A stretch of DNA of 64,000 nucleotides. It comes from Scandinavium lactucae (GTDB taxonomy: Bacteria; Pseudomonadota; Gammaproteobacteria; Enterobacterales; Enterobacteriaceae). The position numbers and the translations under genes were made by a program. The first letter of the stretch is position 1. Every line of letters starts with the position of its first letter. Shown piece by piece: positions 7,563 to 16,768 of this stretch. Location of the stretch: contig NZ_JAWXRD010000027.1 in assembly GCF_033843265.1 (NCBI RefSeq), positions 235,996 to 299,995 of the forward strand, written 5' to 3'. The notes beneath the pieces are model-generated. The model saw nothing but the letters and a program-made list of their open reading frames with translations. It was not told where the DNA came from and did not search any database.

Positions 7563-9244
7563 CAGCAGACGCGGTTTCGGCCTTTTTGCTTCGCCAGATA
7601 CAGCCGGTTGTCGGCAATGGATTGCAGGTACTCAATGTCGTACAACCCTTTATCGTCGCTGCTACTCACGCCTAACGACGCGCTAATGCGCAGCGTGGCG
7701 CTCTTGCCAATCAATATCTCTCGATTATTAATCCGCGCCCGGATACGTTCGGCCATCGCGCAGGCGTCCACCCAGGTTGCGCCAGGCAGGACAATGCAAA
7801 ACTCTTCCCCGCCCACGCGGCCGGCCAGATCTTCCTGACGGATTTGTGAACCGATCATCCCCGCCACGTGATTCAGCACCCGGTCTCCGGCCTGATGACC
7901 AAAGCGGTCATTGATGCTCTTGAAGAAGTCCAGATCGAGCTGAATAACAGACAGCGGCCGCCCTTGTTCTTCGCATTGTTTGGCGGCCTCCCCTGCCAAA
8001 TCAAACAGCGTGCTGCGGTTATAGAGCCGCGTCAGGCCGTCATGCCAGGCCTGCCATTGCAGCGAGGCTTGCAGGGTGCTCATGTTGCGTACCATCCGCC
8101 GAATAACCACCCACGACACGATCAACATCGAGGTAAACAAGGTCCACACCAGGCCCAGCGCCACGGAGATAGTACCGAAATCCCCACGTACACCTTCATC
8201 CAGATGATGAATACGAACCAGCACCCCATCGAAATTACGCATTTTTTCCCAGTTCACATAGCGGGTCGTGAAGCGTAATCCACCGCGGGTATCCTGCTCA
8301 AACGCCTGCGCCAACTGGGCTTTTTCCTGTGCGCTTAACGGCGATGGCGTAGTGCCATTGTTGGTCATTGAACTGGCCAGCAGATTCATTTTCTTGTCGT
8401 ACAGACGGAATTCGCCGTCCTCTTCACCCTGCGTCGCCACGGTCAATAGCTGCTTCATCTGCTGCAAAGAAAATTCAATTGCCAATACACCGTACCAGTA
8501 ATGCTGATAATCCACTGGCAGCGCCAGCGCTACACGACGCATATCTCCGTTTGGGGTGTCCGCCATCCAGCTTAGCCAGCGCATAGCCCGTCCGGGATTG
8601 CTGTGTTGAGACTGCTCGACAAACCACGGGCTGGTCACCAGGGAATAGTATTGCTCGACCACGTCATTGCTTCTGTCCAGCGCATTGCTGGTGATATAAA
8701 ACCCAGCCCGCGAAACGTACAGCATCTGCTGCGTGGTACGCCTCAGGGTCGTTGAGAGGTGCAGGAGATAGCCGACTTCGAGCGTCGCACTCAGCTCGTT
8801 GTTGAGCAGCGGATAATCACGTGACAGAAGCGTGGTTTCTTCCACAAAGGTATCCGACACCCCATACACCGGCAGCATGCGCTGGTTATTCAGTGATATA
8901 GACCACTGGTGCTGTTCGCGTTTCTGCTGAAATTGACTCTCTGCGTTTTGCAGGCCATCAAACGCCAGCGGTGTAGCTAACGCGGCCTGCATCCCGTTGC
9001 GGTAAAAGGTCAGCCGGTCAATGTTGACCTGAAGTTGGTTATTCAACTCATGGGCCACGTTTTCCAGCGTGTTGCGCTGGCTGGAAATGTAGGCATCTTC
9101 AAGCACCGCAACTTCACGCCACGTCAGCAGCGTTGAGAATAGCAGTACGATAAAAAAACAAACGTTGACTACCCTACCCGGGTTCGAATAACGGCTGAGG
9201 CTGTTCAGCCAGCGCGGATTTTCTACGCGTGTTACGTGGGGCAC
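7541..9244 (-). CDS. dgcQ: Membrane diguanylate cyclase DgcQ
   Basis: DgcQ (YedQ) makes cyclic di-GMP from two GTP and in E. coli and Salmonella contributes to cellulose control. The 567 residues comprise a cytoplasmic tail, a membrane helix (about 25-45), a periplasmic CHASE7-type sensor region (about 46-355), a second helix (about 358-382) and a GGDEF domain. The active-site signature is GGEEF at 478-482, with the product-inhibition I-site RQED five residues before it, so it should be an active, feedback-inhibited cyclase. Divergence from E. coli is mainly in the sensor domain. Confidence 0.95.
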   Translation of the reverse strand: MPHVTRVENPRWLNSLSRYSNPGRVVNVCFFIVLLFSTLLTWREVAVLEDAYISSQRNTLENVAHELNNQLQVNIDRLTFYRNGMQAALATPLAFDGLQNAESQFQQKREQHQWSISLNNQRMLPVYGVSDTFVEETTLLSRDYPLLNNELSATLEVGYLLHLSTTLRRTTQQMLYVSRAGFYITSNALDRSNDVVEQYYSLVTSPWFVEQSQHSNPGRAMRWLSWMADTPNGDMRRVALALPVDYQHYWYGVLAIEFSLQQMKQLLTVATQGEEDGEFRLYDKKMNLLASSMTNNGTTPSPLSAQEKAQLAQAFEQDTRGGLRFTTRYVNWEKMRNFDGVLVRIHHLDEGVRGDFGTISVALGLVWTLFTSMLIVSWVVIRRMVRNMSTLQASLQWQAWHDGLTRLYNRSTLFDLAGEAAKQCEEQGRPLSVIQLDLDFFKSINDRFGHQAGDRVLNHVAGMIGSQIRQEDLAGRVGGEEFCIVLPGATWVDACAMAERIRARINNREILIGKSATLRISASLGVSSSDDKGLYDIEYLQSIADNRLYLAKQKGRNRVCCQDEDSQ

Positions 9245-9290
9245 ACAAACTCCCTGAGTATTGCCTGATACCTGTTAACGACCAACGAAA

Positions 9291-9312
9291 ACGCCCGGCG
9301 GCTGCCGGGCGT
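9291..9312 (-). terminator. Hairpin downstream of yodC
   Basis: ACGCCCGGC / GCCGGGCGT stem with a 4-base loop lies directly after the yodC stop and is followed on the minus strand by TTTTCG. It is probably the rho-independent end of yodC and insulates dgcQ. Confidence 0.7.
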
Positions 9313-9317
9313 GGTCG

Positions 9318-9497
9318 TCATGACTCGTCTTGAATCCGCCGGTCACCTGGCATGAGTTCGTCTTCGCGGAAGGCTTCCCGCTTCACGCCGAACCCATCAT
9401 ACCATCGACATTCAACCATGCCGCTGGCATACCCGGTGACCACCATACGCGGCCCGCCACTTTTCGGTTTAACCTCATCACTGACCAAAAAGACCAT
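9318..9497 (-). CDS. yodC: YodC family small protein
   Basis: This 59-residue reading frame on the minus strand starts MVFLVSDEVKPKSGGPRMVV and continues TGYASGMVECRWYDGFGVKR, then EAFREDELMPGD. It is a clear homologue of E. coli YodC (DUF2158). An AGGCAG ribosome-binding site lies upstream (minus strand GGAGGCAGTT before ATG). Function is unknown. The fold is predicted to be a small beta barrel and may interact with nucleic acid or protein. It sits between dgcQ and yedI as in E. coli. Confidence 0.9.
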   Translation of the reverse strand: MVFLVSDEVKPKSGGPRMVVTGYASGMVECRWYDGFGVKREAFREDELMPGDRRIQDES

Positions 9498-9574
9498 AAC
9501 TGCCTCCGGTATCAGAGTGAAACTGTTTCACGATAGCCGAAAATGATGGGTTTTGCGTAGTAGCTTAACAACAT

Positions 9575-10483
9575 TTACGTAGCCGAACGCAGCCGTGAGA
9601 TAACCTTCACACCCGCCAGCACCACGGCACCGACGATAAAACCAAAGACTAAATTGAACAATGTTGGCAACAGCAGCGCCACGACGCCACCCTGCGCGGC
9701 GGCAACCCCTTCAATCGCATGATGTAAGGCGGGGATGCCATGCACCACAATGCCACCGCCGACTAAAAACATCGCCAGCGTGCCCACCACCGACAGTACT
9801 TTCATCAGCCACGGGGCGATAAACAGCAATGCTTTACCGACTGCCTGCGCCACCGCGCTGGACTTCTCCACCAGCCAGTAACCCATGTCGTCGAGTTTAA
9901 CAATCACCCCCACGAGGCCATACACACCCACGGTAACCAGGAGGGCGATCCCGGAGAGGATAAGCACCTGGTTGAGCAGCGGCGCATCGGCCACAATCCC
10001 CAATGTGATGGCGACGATTTCCGCCGACAGAATAAAGTCGGTGCGTATCGCGCCTTTCACTTTGTCACGCTCAAGCAGCATTGGATCCTGCTTCGCCAAC
10101 GCCTCCATACGCTGCTGACGGGCCTGCGGGTCTTCTTTATGCTTACGCGCATGCAGCGAGTGCAGCACTTTTTCGACGCCCTCAAAGCACAGGAATGCGC
10201 CACCAATCATCAACAACGGGGTAATCGCCCACGGCAAAAAGGCACTGATCAGCAGCGCCAGCGGTACGAGGATCACTTTATTAATGAACGAACCTTTTGC
10301 CACACTCCAGACGACGGGCAATTCGCGATTGGCACGCACACCCGACACCTGTTGTGCGTTGAGCGACAAATCATCCCCCAACACCCCGGCGGTCTTCTTC
10401 GCCGCCAGTTTGCCCATCATCGAAATATCGTCCAGCAGGGTGGCGATATCATCAAGTAACGTTAAAAGACTGCTTCCGGCCAA
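9575..10483 (-). CDS. yedI: Inner-membrane protein YedI (DUF808)
   Basis: This polytopic membrane protein of 302 residues (E. coli 305) begins MAGSSLLTLLDDIATLLDDISMMGKLAAKKTAGVLGDDLSLNA, the diagnostic DUF808 N-terminus. Six or more hydrophobic segments follow (about 70-95, 150-170, 175-200, 222-245, 262-290). Molecular function is unknown. It is transcribed divergently from yedA; the shared 178-base gap has no motif I can name. Confidence 0.93.
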   Translation of the reverse strand: MAGSSLLTLLDDIATLLDDISMMGKLAAKKTAGVLGDDLSLNAQQVSGVRANRELPVVWSVAKGSFINKVILVPLALLISAFLPWAITPLLMIGGAFLCFEGVEKVLHSLHARKHKEDPQARQQRMEALAKQDPMLLERDKVKGAIRTDFILSAEIVAITLGIVADAPLLNQVLILSGIALLVTVGVYGLVGVIVKLDDMGYWLVEKSSAVAQAVGKALLFIAPWLMKVLSVVGTLAMFLVGGGIVVHGIPALHHAIEGVAAAQGGVVALLLPTLFNLVFGFIVGAVVLAGVKVISRLRSAT

Positions 10484-10661
10484 ATGATGCTCCTTCGTTT
10501 TTATTTATCTTACTGACCTACAGTATGAAGCAAAAGACGCAACGCGCCCAAGCATACAAACTGTCAACAAAAATACAACATAGCTCGCTAATTAAAGCGC
10601 TCGCCAGACGGCGGGTTTTCCCGTTAACTGTATGCGCCCAATTCATTGTTTGAGAAACGTC

Positions 10662-11573
10662 ATGCACAGCCGACAACTATTACCGCTCATTGGAGCGCTT
10701 TTTGCACTCTATATCATCTGGGGATCGACCTATTTTGCCATTAGCATTGGGGTGGAAAGCTGGCCGCCAATGATGATGGCCGGAGTGCGCTTTCTGTCTG
10801 CTGGCGTGCTGCTGATGGCTTACCTGCTGTTGACCGGGCATAAGCTGCCTGCCCGTCGTCCGATGTTGAACGCGGCGCTGATAGGCGTCCTGCTACTCGC
10901 TATCGGCAACGGCTTTGTGACCATTGCCGAACACCAACACGTTGCCTCCGGGATTGCGGCGGTGATGGTCGCCACGGTGCCGCTGTTTGCGCTGTGCTTT
11001 AGCTATCTGTTCGGGATTAAAACCCGCAAGCTGGAGTGGCTCGGGATCGCCATCGGACTGGCAGGCATCGTTTTGCTTAACAGCGGTGGCAATCTTAGCG
11101 GTAATCCGTGGGGCGCGATCCTTATCCTGATCGGTTCCCTGAGCTGGGCGTTTGGCTCAGTTTACGGTTCGCGCATCGAGCTGCCCGGCGGGATGATGGC
11201 CGGTGCGGTCGAAATGCTGGCGGCAGGCATGGTGTTGATGTGCGGCTCGTGGTTAAGCGGTGAAAAGTTGACGCAGATGCCGACCCTGTCGGGCTTTCTG
11301 GCGGTGGGTTATCTGGCCATATTCGGTTCGCTGATTGCAATTAACGCCTATATGTATCTGATCCGTAACGTCTCTCCGGCGGTCGCCACCAGCTATGCTT
11401 ACGTCAACCCGGTGGTGGCGGTGGTGCTCGGCACCAGCTTCGGCGGGGAGTGGCTGTCGCCTGTCGAATGGCTGGCGCTGGGCATCATAATTTTTGCGGT
11501 GGTGCTGGTGACGCTGGGCAAGACGCTGTTCCCGATGCGCGCTCCTGCTACACCCTGTCAGAGTGAGAAGTAA
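10662..11573 (+). CDS. yedA: EamA-family transporter YedA
   Basis: This drug/metabolite transporter superfamily protein has ten membrane helices in two EamA repeats and exports small metabolites; the substrate is unknown. Start chosen at 10662 (MHSRQLLPLIGALFALYIIWGSTYFA), which aligns with E. coli YedA (306 residues) and gives 303 residues. The in-frame ATG at 10632 would add ten residues not seen in homologues. The 3' end overlaps the convergent vsr by 26 bases. Confidence 0.93.
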   Translation: MHSRQLLPLIGALFALYIIWGSTYFAISIGVESWPPMMMAGVRFLSAGVLLMAYLLLTGHKLPARRPMLNAALIGVLLLAIGNGFVTIAEHQHVASGIAAVMVATVPLFALCFSYLFGIKTRKLEWLGIAIGLAGIVLLNSGGNLSGNPWGAILILIGSLSWAFGSVYGSRIELPGGMMAGAVEMLAAGMVLMCGSWLSGEKLTQMPTLSGFLAVGYLAIFGSLIAINAYMYLIRNVSPAVATSYAYVNPVVAVVLGTSFGGEWLSPVEWLALGIIIFAVVLVTLGKTLFPMRAPATPCQSEK

Positions 11574-12042
11574 CGGCTAACGCCGCAATGCCCTGAGTGT
11601 CGATCTGCGCGCAGCCCTCGCCGCCGCAGATCCACTCTTCCAGCCGTTCCCTAAGTGCCGCATCGCTAAGTTTGCGCTTCCCGCGTAGCGCACACTCCCA
11701 GACCACCATCACCCGCCAGCCCTGCGCTTTCAGATGCGCGATATCCCGGGCGTCACGCGCAACGTTTTTGCCGATTTTTTGCAACCAAAACTCAGTGCGC
11801 GTTTCCGGCACTTTAAACAGATAGCAGTCGTGATGATGCCAGAAACAACCGTGGGTAAAGAGGATGCAGCGCCAGGCTTCCAGCACAAAATCGGGGCGAC
11901 CGGGTAGCGTCGCGTCCTGAACGGTGTAGTCAAATCCGGCCTCGGTCAGCAGTGCAGCCAGACGCTTTTCAATAGCGGTATTCTGCGTGCCTATGGCACG
12001 CATATTTTTACTGCGGGTGGCCGGGTTATGAACGTCCGCCAT
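11548..12042 (-). CDS. vsr: Very-short-patch mismatch endonuclease Vsr
   Basis: Vsr nicks 5' of the T in T:G mismatches that arise when Dcm-methylated cytosine deaminates, starting very-short-patch repair. With the ATG at 12042 the product has 164 residues (E. coli 156, with an eight-residue C-terminal extension here). Conserved features are ATRSKNMRAI (residues 8-17), catalytic Asp in GRPDFVLE and the zinc-site/active-site FTHGCFWHHHDCYLFKVP. The gene overlaps the 3' end of dcm by 17 bases on the same strand, the known coupled dcm-vsr arrangement. Confidence 0.97.
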   Translation of the reverse strand: MADVHNPATRSKNMRAIGTQNTAIEKRLAALLTEAGFDYTVQDATLPGRPDFVLEAWRCILFTHGCFWHHHDCYLFKVPETRTEFWLQKIGKNVARDARDIAHLKAQGWRVMVVWECALRGKRKLSDAALRERLEEWICGGEGCAQIDTQGIAALAVTSHSDRV

Positions 12043-13447
12043 TGGCTTTCTCGCCCTTACGCAGCTCAACCGCCTGCAAAATGCGGGATTTGAGCAGTTT
12101 CGCTACCGCCGCAAACGCAGGGACGACCACCGAGTTGCCGAACTGGCGATAGGCCTGAGTATCTGAAACCGGAATGCGGAACTGGTAGCCCTGCGGCGCT
12201 TCGAAGCCCATCAAACGCGCGCATTCGCGTGGGGTCAGGCGACGCGGACGCCGCTGTTGGTTCTGCGGATCGTCAAAGTTCTTCTCACCGAGCGCTTTGT
12301 CCCACCCGCGGTCGATCAGTATTTCGGCCCCGTCTTTGTAATAGCGTGCCGACAGCGTGCGTGCCACGCTGCTCGGCCGGGTGGGATCAACCAGACCGTA
12401 GCCGAAGCCATTCCCGCGCGCCTGATGCTTTTTGGCGTAACGATAGAGATATTTCCACAGAACCGGGGTGAGGATAAATTTCGCGTCTACCGTCGGTTCC
12501 AGCAGTTCACCAAACGTCGGGCGACGCTCAGGATACAGCGCGGGTAAATCGCGTAGCGTGAAGCCCTGGTGCAGGTTCAAATCCCGACGGAAACCGACCA
12601 GCACAATGCGCTCCCGGTGCTGAGGCAGGAAATGCTGACCGTCGATAATTTTTGGATCGTCGGCACCCATTTCCGCTGAATCAGCCACGTCATACCCCAG
12701 TGAATCGAGAGTTTGCATGATTATCCGGAAGGTTTTCCCCCCGTCGTGGCTCTTGAGGTTCTTGACGTTTTCCAGCACAAATATCGCCGGACGGCAGGCA
12801 TCGATGATGCGTGCCACGTCGAAAAACAGCGTGCCTTGTGTGTCGCAGGCAAAGCCGTGTGCGCGGCCCATTGCATTTTTCTTCGAGACCCCCGCCAGCG
12901 AAAAAGGCTGACACGGGAAGCCCGCCAGCAGGACATCATGCTGGGGGATAACGCTGCGAATGTGTGCCGCGGCCTCGCTGTCGCTGATATCCGTTTTGTG
13001 GCTCAGCGTTACGTCGCGGATGTCTTCATTAAACTGATGTTCAGCCGGGTCGCAATACCAGTTGGCTTTATAGGTGCGCACGGCGTGTTTGTTCCACTCG
13101 CTGGTGAAAACGCACTGACCGCCGATGGCCTCGAAGCCATTGCGAATCCCGCCAATACCGGCAAACAGATCGATAAAACGAAAATGCGTTGCTGCCCTGG
13201 AGGGCTGCGGCAGCAGCGCGGCTAACCGGGCGTATTCGTTATCGCCCAGCCGACGGTTGATTTTGCCGTTGTCCGTCGCGCGTTTAAGAATTGCCGGACT
13301 CCAGTGCTGCTCGCCTACCGCATTAAGCGTCGCCACCAGGGTTTTGACATCGTAAATCGTCAACAGCTGGATGAGCAGCGCCTGTGCGTCCGGCCCGGAA
13401 ATTTCCGCGTCTTGTGTGGGGAGAGTGCGAGTAAGTGTGTGTTGCAT
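12026..13447 (-). CDS. dcm: DNA (cytosine-5) methyltransferase Dcm
   Basis: Dcm methylates the inner cytosine of CCWGG. The 473-residue product from the ATG at 13447 matches E. coli (472). Motifs visible: I, FIDLFAGIGGIRNGFE (about 91-106); IV, AGFPCQPFS with catalytic Cys179; VI, ENVKNLKSH; VIII, QHRERIVLVGF; X, YRQFGNSVVVP near the C-terminus. A TTG at 13489 would add 14 residues. Neither start has a strong ribosome-binding site, so the start is less certain than the function. It forms an overlapping pair with vsr. Confidence 0.96.
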   Translation of the reverse strand: MQHTLTRTLPTQDAEISGPDAQALLIQLLTIYDVKTLVATLNAVGEQHWSPAILKRATDNGKINRRLGDNEYARLAALLPQPSRAATHFRFIDLFAGIGGIRNGFEAIGGQCVFTSEWNKHAVRTYKANWYCDPAEHQFNEDIRDVTLSHKTDISDSEAAAHIRSVIPQHDVLLAGFPCQPFSLAGVSKKNAMGRAHGFACDTQGTLFFDVARIIDACRPAIFVLENVKNLKSHDGGKTFRIIMQTLDSLGYDVADSAEMGADDPKIIDGQHFLPQHRERIVLVGFRRDLNLHQGFTLRDLPALYPERRPTFGELLEPTVDAKFILTPVLWKYLYRYAKKHQARGNGFGYGLVDPTRPSSVARTLSARYYKDGAEILIDRGWDKALGEKNFDDPQNQQRRPRRLTPRECARLMGFEAPQGYQFRIPVSDTQAYRQFGNSVVVPAFAAVAKLLKSRILQAVELRKGEKANGGRS

Positions 13448-13504
13448 TTCAGTAACCGGGCCAGACCATTTTCGCTGAGAGTAACACAATTTCCCCGGCT
13501 GAAC

Positions 13505-14200
13505 TCAGGCCTGCGGCGCAAAACGCGCCAGAATCGCGTCATCATATTCCAGATAATCACCCTGCAACTCCGCGCTGATTTTCGCCATAAACTGCACCAG
13601 ATAGCGGGCATTGTGCTCCGCCAGCGCCCGGCCCTGCGCGGTCTGCATCGTGGCGGGCAGACGCAAGAGTTTGTTCTGAAAATGATCGAGGGCATAACGC
13701 ATGTCATTCAGCGGGCGTGAATCGGCAAACGGATCCTCAGCATCGAACAACGCCACATTCATTTTACCCGCGACCACAAAAACGCGCGCCAGCCCAATTG
13801 CGCCTAACGATTCAAGCCTGTCGGCATCCTGCACGATTTTGGCTTCCCGCGTCCGGGGCGCAATGTTGGCACTGTGGCTATGTGCTTCAATGGCATGGGC
13901 CACCGCAGAGTAAAGACCCTCAGGAAAATCGGGGAAATCATCCCGCAGGATGGTCAACGTTTTTTGCGCCGCCAGCACCGACGACCGGCTACGCTCAGGA
14001 TGGTTTTTCGGCAGGCTGACGATATCGTGGAAATAACAGGCGGCGAGGATCACGCGTTCGTCAGTCTGTTCCGCTTGCGATAATCGTTGCGCGGTGGCCC
14101 AGACGCGACGAAAATGGGAAATATCATGTGCTGCATCATCGTCATTATGGTGCTGCATAAGCCAGTCTTCGAAACGGTGTTGCCAGGATTGCACGGTCAT
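13505..14200 (-). CDS. yedJ: HD-domain phosphohydrolase YedJ
   Basis: The 231-residue cytoplasmic protein of the HD superfamily has the same length as E. coli YedJ. Metal-binding residues are visible: HDISHFRRV near residue 23, ACYFHDIV near 51-58 and the VQDADRLESLG motif near 128. The substrate is unknown; HD proteins usually hydrolyse nucleotides or phosphoesters. It is transcribed toward dcm with a 58-base gap. Confidence 0.92.
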   Translation of the reverse strand: MTVQSWQHRFEDWLMQHHNDDDAAHDISHFRRVWATAQRLSQAEQTDERVILAACYFHDIVSLPKNHPERSRSSVLAAQKTLTILRDDFPDFPEGLYSAVAHAIEAHSHSANIAPRTREAKIVQDADRLESLGAIGLARVFVVAGKMNVALFDAEDPFADSRPLNDMRYALDHFQNKLLRLPATMQTAQGRALAEHNARYLVQFMAKISAELQGDYLEYDDAILARFAPQA

Positions 14201-14268
14201 TCGCCCCTCTCTCTCGTACCCATTAATCGTGCGCAGCAGAGCAGCGAGGATAGCATTTTTTTAGCTTA

Positions 14269-14544
14269 TCATCCTGACGGCTCTTCACCGCGCGGACGGG
14301 TGTACCAGGCAATCCCCCCGAGAATGGCCCCGACCGAACTCAGCACTATAAACCCGAGCAACGCCCCCAGCCATTTCCCCGTTGTCGAACCGAGATCGCT
14401 GTCCAACGTCGCGCCAGGGATCGGGTCAATCTGGCTCACAATCCAGAAGTAACGCAGCATTGCCCAAATAAAGTAGCCACAAAAGGCGTAGAACACCCAT
14501 AACGCCAGCATGCCGCCGGGCCCGCGCGAACGCCTTTCATCCAT
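14269..14544 (-). CDS. yedR: Inner-membrane protein YedR
   Basis: This small membrane protein starts MDERRSRGPGGMLALWVFYAFCG, with two hydrophobic helices at about residues 11-35 and 55-80 and a basic/acidic C-terminal tail. The start at 14544 is chosen because GGGGAGG sits 8 bases upstream. Open frame continues to 14700 with an alternative Met at 14598, giving products closer to the 121 residues annotated in E. coli but with no ribosome-binding site. Function is unknown. It is adjacent to the RseX-like RNA and the porin, as in E. coli. Confidence 0.75.
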   Translation of the reverse strand: MDERRSRGPGGMLALWVFYAFCGYFIWAMLRYFWIVSQIDPIPGATLDSDLGSTTGKWLGALLGFIVLSSVGAILGGIAWYTRPRGEEPSG

Positions 14545-14832
14545 TAGTAAAACCTCCCCTGCTCGGGCAAAAATGTTTGAATCTTTACTTTCTGCCATAA
14601 AAAATGTGAACCAAATCACATTATAGCGCACAAAACGCCGCAGAAAAGCGCCAGGGCATTTCTCGGCTGAATGATTCGCGATTGTTTTGATCTCTGGCAA
14701 TTTTCACAAAAGGAGAGTGCTCCAGGCGTTTGAATGTAAAATAGCCGATCCGTAAATTTTGGATACTTCCTTATAGGGTCGCCAAAGAGCGTGGGGACAG
14801 TTTGCTTTCGTACTTTATTTTATGAGTAGTGT

Positions 14833-14927
14833 ATGCAAATATTCACTGCCTTTTGTTGTTTTTACACTGCACTCACTTTTATTAACGTTAATAACGCCTG
14901 TTCAATTCTATGAACAGGCTTTTTTTT
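14833..14927 (+). ncRNA. rseX: Probable RseX-type small RNA
   Basis: Between yedR and the porin a strong rho-independent terminator (GCCTGTTCA, loop ATTCTA, TGAACAGGC, then T8 at 14920-14927) has no upstream reading frame. In E. coli the small RNA RseX, an Hfq-dependent repressor of ompA and ompC, maps exactly between yedR and yedS. The ~95 bases before the terminator are U-rich (TTTTGTTGTTTTT), typical of Hfq-binding RNAs. The 5' end is a guess; I could not fix a convincing promoter. Identity rests on synteny and the terminator. Confidence 0.6.
14896..14927 (+). terminator. Rho-independent terminator of the RseX-like RNA
   Basis: Nine-base perfect stem GCCTGTTCA/TGAACAGGC with a 6-base loop and eight T residues. 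Confidence 0.9.
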
Positions 14928-15234
14928 GCCCATTACAATAAGTATGATGATTGCGTCGACACCATTCATTTTCGCTATCAATAATGTTTCACGCGAACCG
15001 TCTCCTCGCTGTCACAACACAGAAAAAAGACATTATAAATCACTCATATAAATACCAAACCCAGTCTCATCACAATAACATATACCACTCGCCCATAGAC
15101 ACAACTGGAAATATTTTAACTAATTTATTTACATGTTTTCTTTAAATTAAAATGAACTTCATGGCTAATATTTAATTCGCACTTCGGAAAGACGTGCATT
15201 TATTCATAGAATTAATCATTTAAGGGAATATATA
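14928..15234 (+). promoter_or_regulatory. AT-rich leader/regulatory region of ompS1
   Basis: This ~300-base, strongly AT-rich stretch before the porin has no reading frame. In Salmonella the ompS1 upstream region is silenced by H-NS and activated by OmpR and LeuO; the composition here fits such control. I cannot place individual sites. AAGGGA at about 15221-15226 is the ribosome-binding site. Confidence 0.45.
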
Positions 15235-16395
15235 ATGAAAAGAAAAGTATTGGCAATTCTCGTGCCCGCATTATTGGTGGCAGGTGCAGTAAACGCAGCA
15301 GAAATTTATAACAAAGACGGCAATAAACTCGATTTATACGGCAAGGTTGATGCGCGACATCAGTTCTCTGAAAATGGCGGCAGCGATGGCGACGCAACTT
15401 ACGTACAAGTGGGCTTTAAAGGTGAGACCCAGATCAACAATGATCTCACAGGCTTTGGCCAGTGGGAATACAAAATGATGGCGAACAACACCGAAGATAA
15501 CGGCGGCAACAATGCCTGGACTCGTTTGGCGTATGCCGGTCTGAAGTTCGGCGACTTCGGTGCATTTGATTATGGACGTAACTACGGCGTGGTGTACGAC
15601 GTAGAAGCCTGGACCGATATGCTGCCAGTGTTCGGTGGAGACTCTTACTCCTGGACCGACAACTATATGGTGGGTCGCGCCAACGGCTTAGCAACCTATC
15701 GTAACTCTGATTTCTTCGGATTGGTTGATGGCCTGAGCTTCGCACTGCAATACCAGGGTGCGAACGAAAGCACCAATGCGAACGAAGATCAGGAAGGTAC
15801 AAACAATGGCCGCGATGTTCGCTTTGAGAATGGCGACGGATTTGGTCTCTCAACCGTCTACGATTTCGGTATGGGCTTTAGCGCAGGTGCAGCATACTCT
15901 TCCTCTGATCGTTCTAACGACCAGGAAGGCAGTGGCGCAGGCAATAATCGCTACAGCAAATTTGCCGGTGGCGACGAAGCACAAGCATGGACTGTTGGCG
16001 GCAAATATGATGCGAACAGTGTCTATCTGGCGATGATGTATTCCGAAACTCTGAACATGACCCCGTATGGCGACACGGGTATCGCAAACAAAACTCAGAA
16101 CTTTGAAGCCGTGGCTCAGTATCAGTTCGACTTCGGCCTGCGCCCATCCCTGGCGTGGGTATACTCAAAAGGTGTTGATCTCGGCGGTAACATCAACGGC
16201 AATGGCAACATTGACTACGTTGACCAGGACCTGGTTAACTACATCGATATCGGTGCCAACTACTACTTCAACAAAAACTTCTCCACCTATGTTGATTACA
16301 AAATCAACCTGCTGGACGGTGACGATGAATTCTACGGTGATAACGGTATTTCTACCGATGACGTTGTCGGCATTGGCATGATTTACCAGTTCTAA
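15235..16395 (+). CDS. ompS1: OmpC/OmpF-type outer-membrane porin, OmpS1-like
   Basis: This general trimeric porin passes small hydrophilic solutes through the outer membrane. The 386-residue precursor has a signal peptide (1-21, ending VNA), mature start AEIYNKDGNKLDLYGKVDARHQFS, Gly/aromatic-rich beta strands, a constriction loop 3 region (DMLPVFGGDSYSWTDNYM) and the terminal Phe (GIGMIYQF) needed for BAM assembly. The locus, between yedR/RseX and the serine tRNA, is where Salmonella ompS1 and the E. coli pseudogene yedS lie, so OmpS1 is preferred over OmpC. Here the gene is intact. Confidence 0.85.
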   Translation: MKRKVLAILVPALLVAGAVNAAEIYNKDGNKLDLYGKVDARHQFSENGGSDGDATYVQVGFKGETQINNDLTGFGQWEYKMMANNTEDNGGNNAWTRLAYAGLKFGDFGAFDYGRNYGVVYDVEAWTDMLPVFGGDSYSWTDNYMVGRANGLATYRNSDFFGLVDGLSFALQYQGANESTNANEDQEGTNNGRDVRFENGDGFGLSTVYDFGMGFSAGAAYSSSDRSNDQEGSGAGNNRYSKFAGGDEAQAWTVGGKYDANSVYLAMMYSETLNMTPYGDTGIANKTQNFEAVAQYQFDFGLRPSLAWVYSKGVDLGGNINGNGNIDYVDQDLVNYIDIGANYYFNKNFSTYVDYKINLLDGDDEFYGDNGISTDDVVGIGMIYQF

Positions 16396-16412
16396 TCCGC
16401 TCACCCCTGTTT

Positions 16413-16437
16413 AAGCCCGCCGCGAGCGGGCTTTTTT
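16413..16437 (+). terminator. Rho-independent terminator of the porin gene
   Basis: AAGCCCGC-CGCGA-GCGGGCTT stem followed by T5-6, 18 bases after the ompS1 stop. Confidence 0.9.
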
Positions 16438-16586
16438 GTGCGCGCTTTTTACGATTGAAAGTACGTATGAAGGAGAGGAATCCGATCACGGGAACGATAA
16501 GCGGCTTCTAAACTGATTATTACGAAAGAGGAAAAAGTATCTGTGACGAGGGTCGTTGAAAAGTATTGCTGTAACTGATTGAATAA

Positions 16587-16676
16587 TGGCGGAGAGAGGG
16601 GGATTTGAACCCCCGGTAGAGTTGCCCCTACTCTAGTTTTCGAGACTAGTCCGTTCAGCCGCTCCGGCATCTCTCC
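16587..16676 (-). tRNA. serU: tRNA-Ser (anticodon CGA)
   Basis: On the minus strand GGAGAGATGCCGGAGCGG begins a 90-nt class II tRNA with a long variable arm. The anticodon arm ACTAGTCTCGAAAACTAG gives CGA, the T arm is GGGGGTTCAAATCCCCC, and CCA is encoded. It matches E. coli serU (reads UCG), at the conserved position beside mtfA. Confidence 0.97.
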
Positions 16677-16768
16677 GCTGAGTGGTTGCCATGATGCCAG
16701 GTTCTTTGGCATTTTAACAGACCCTGTCCCTTTAATTGATATCAAGTGACGAGTTTGCGAGCAAAACG

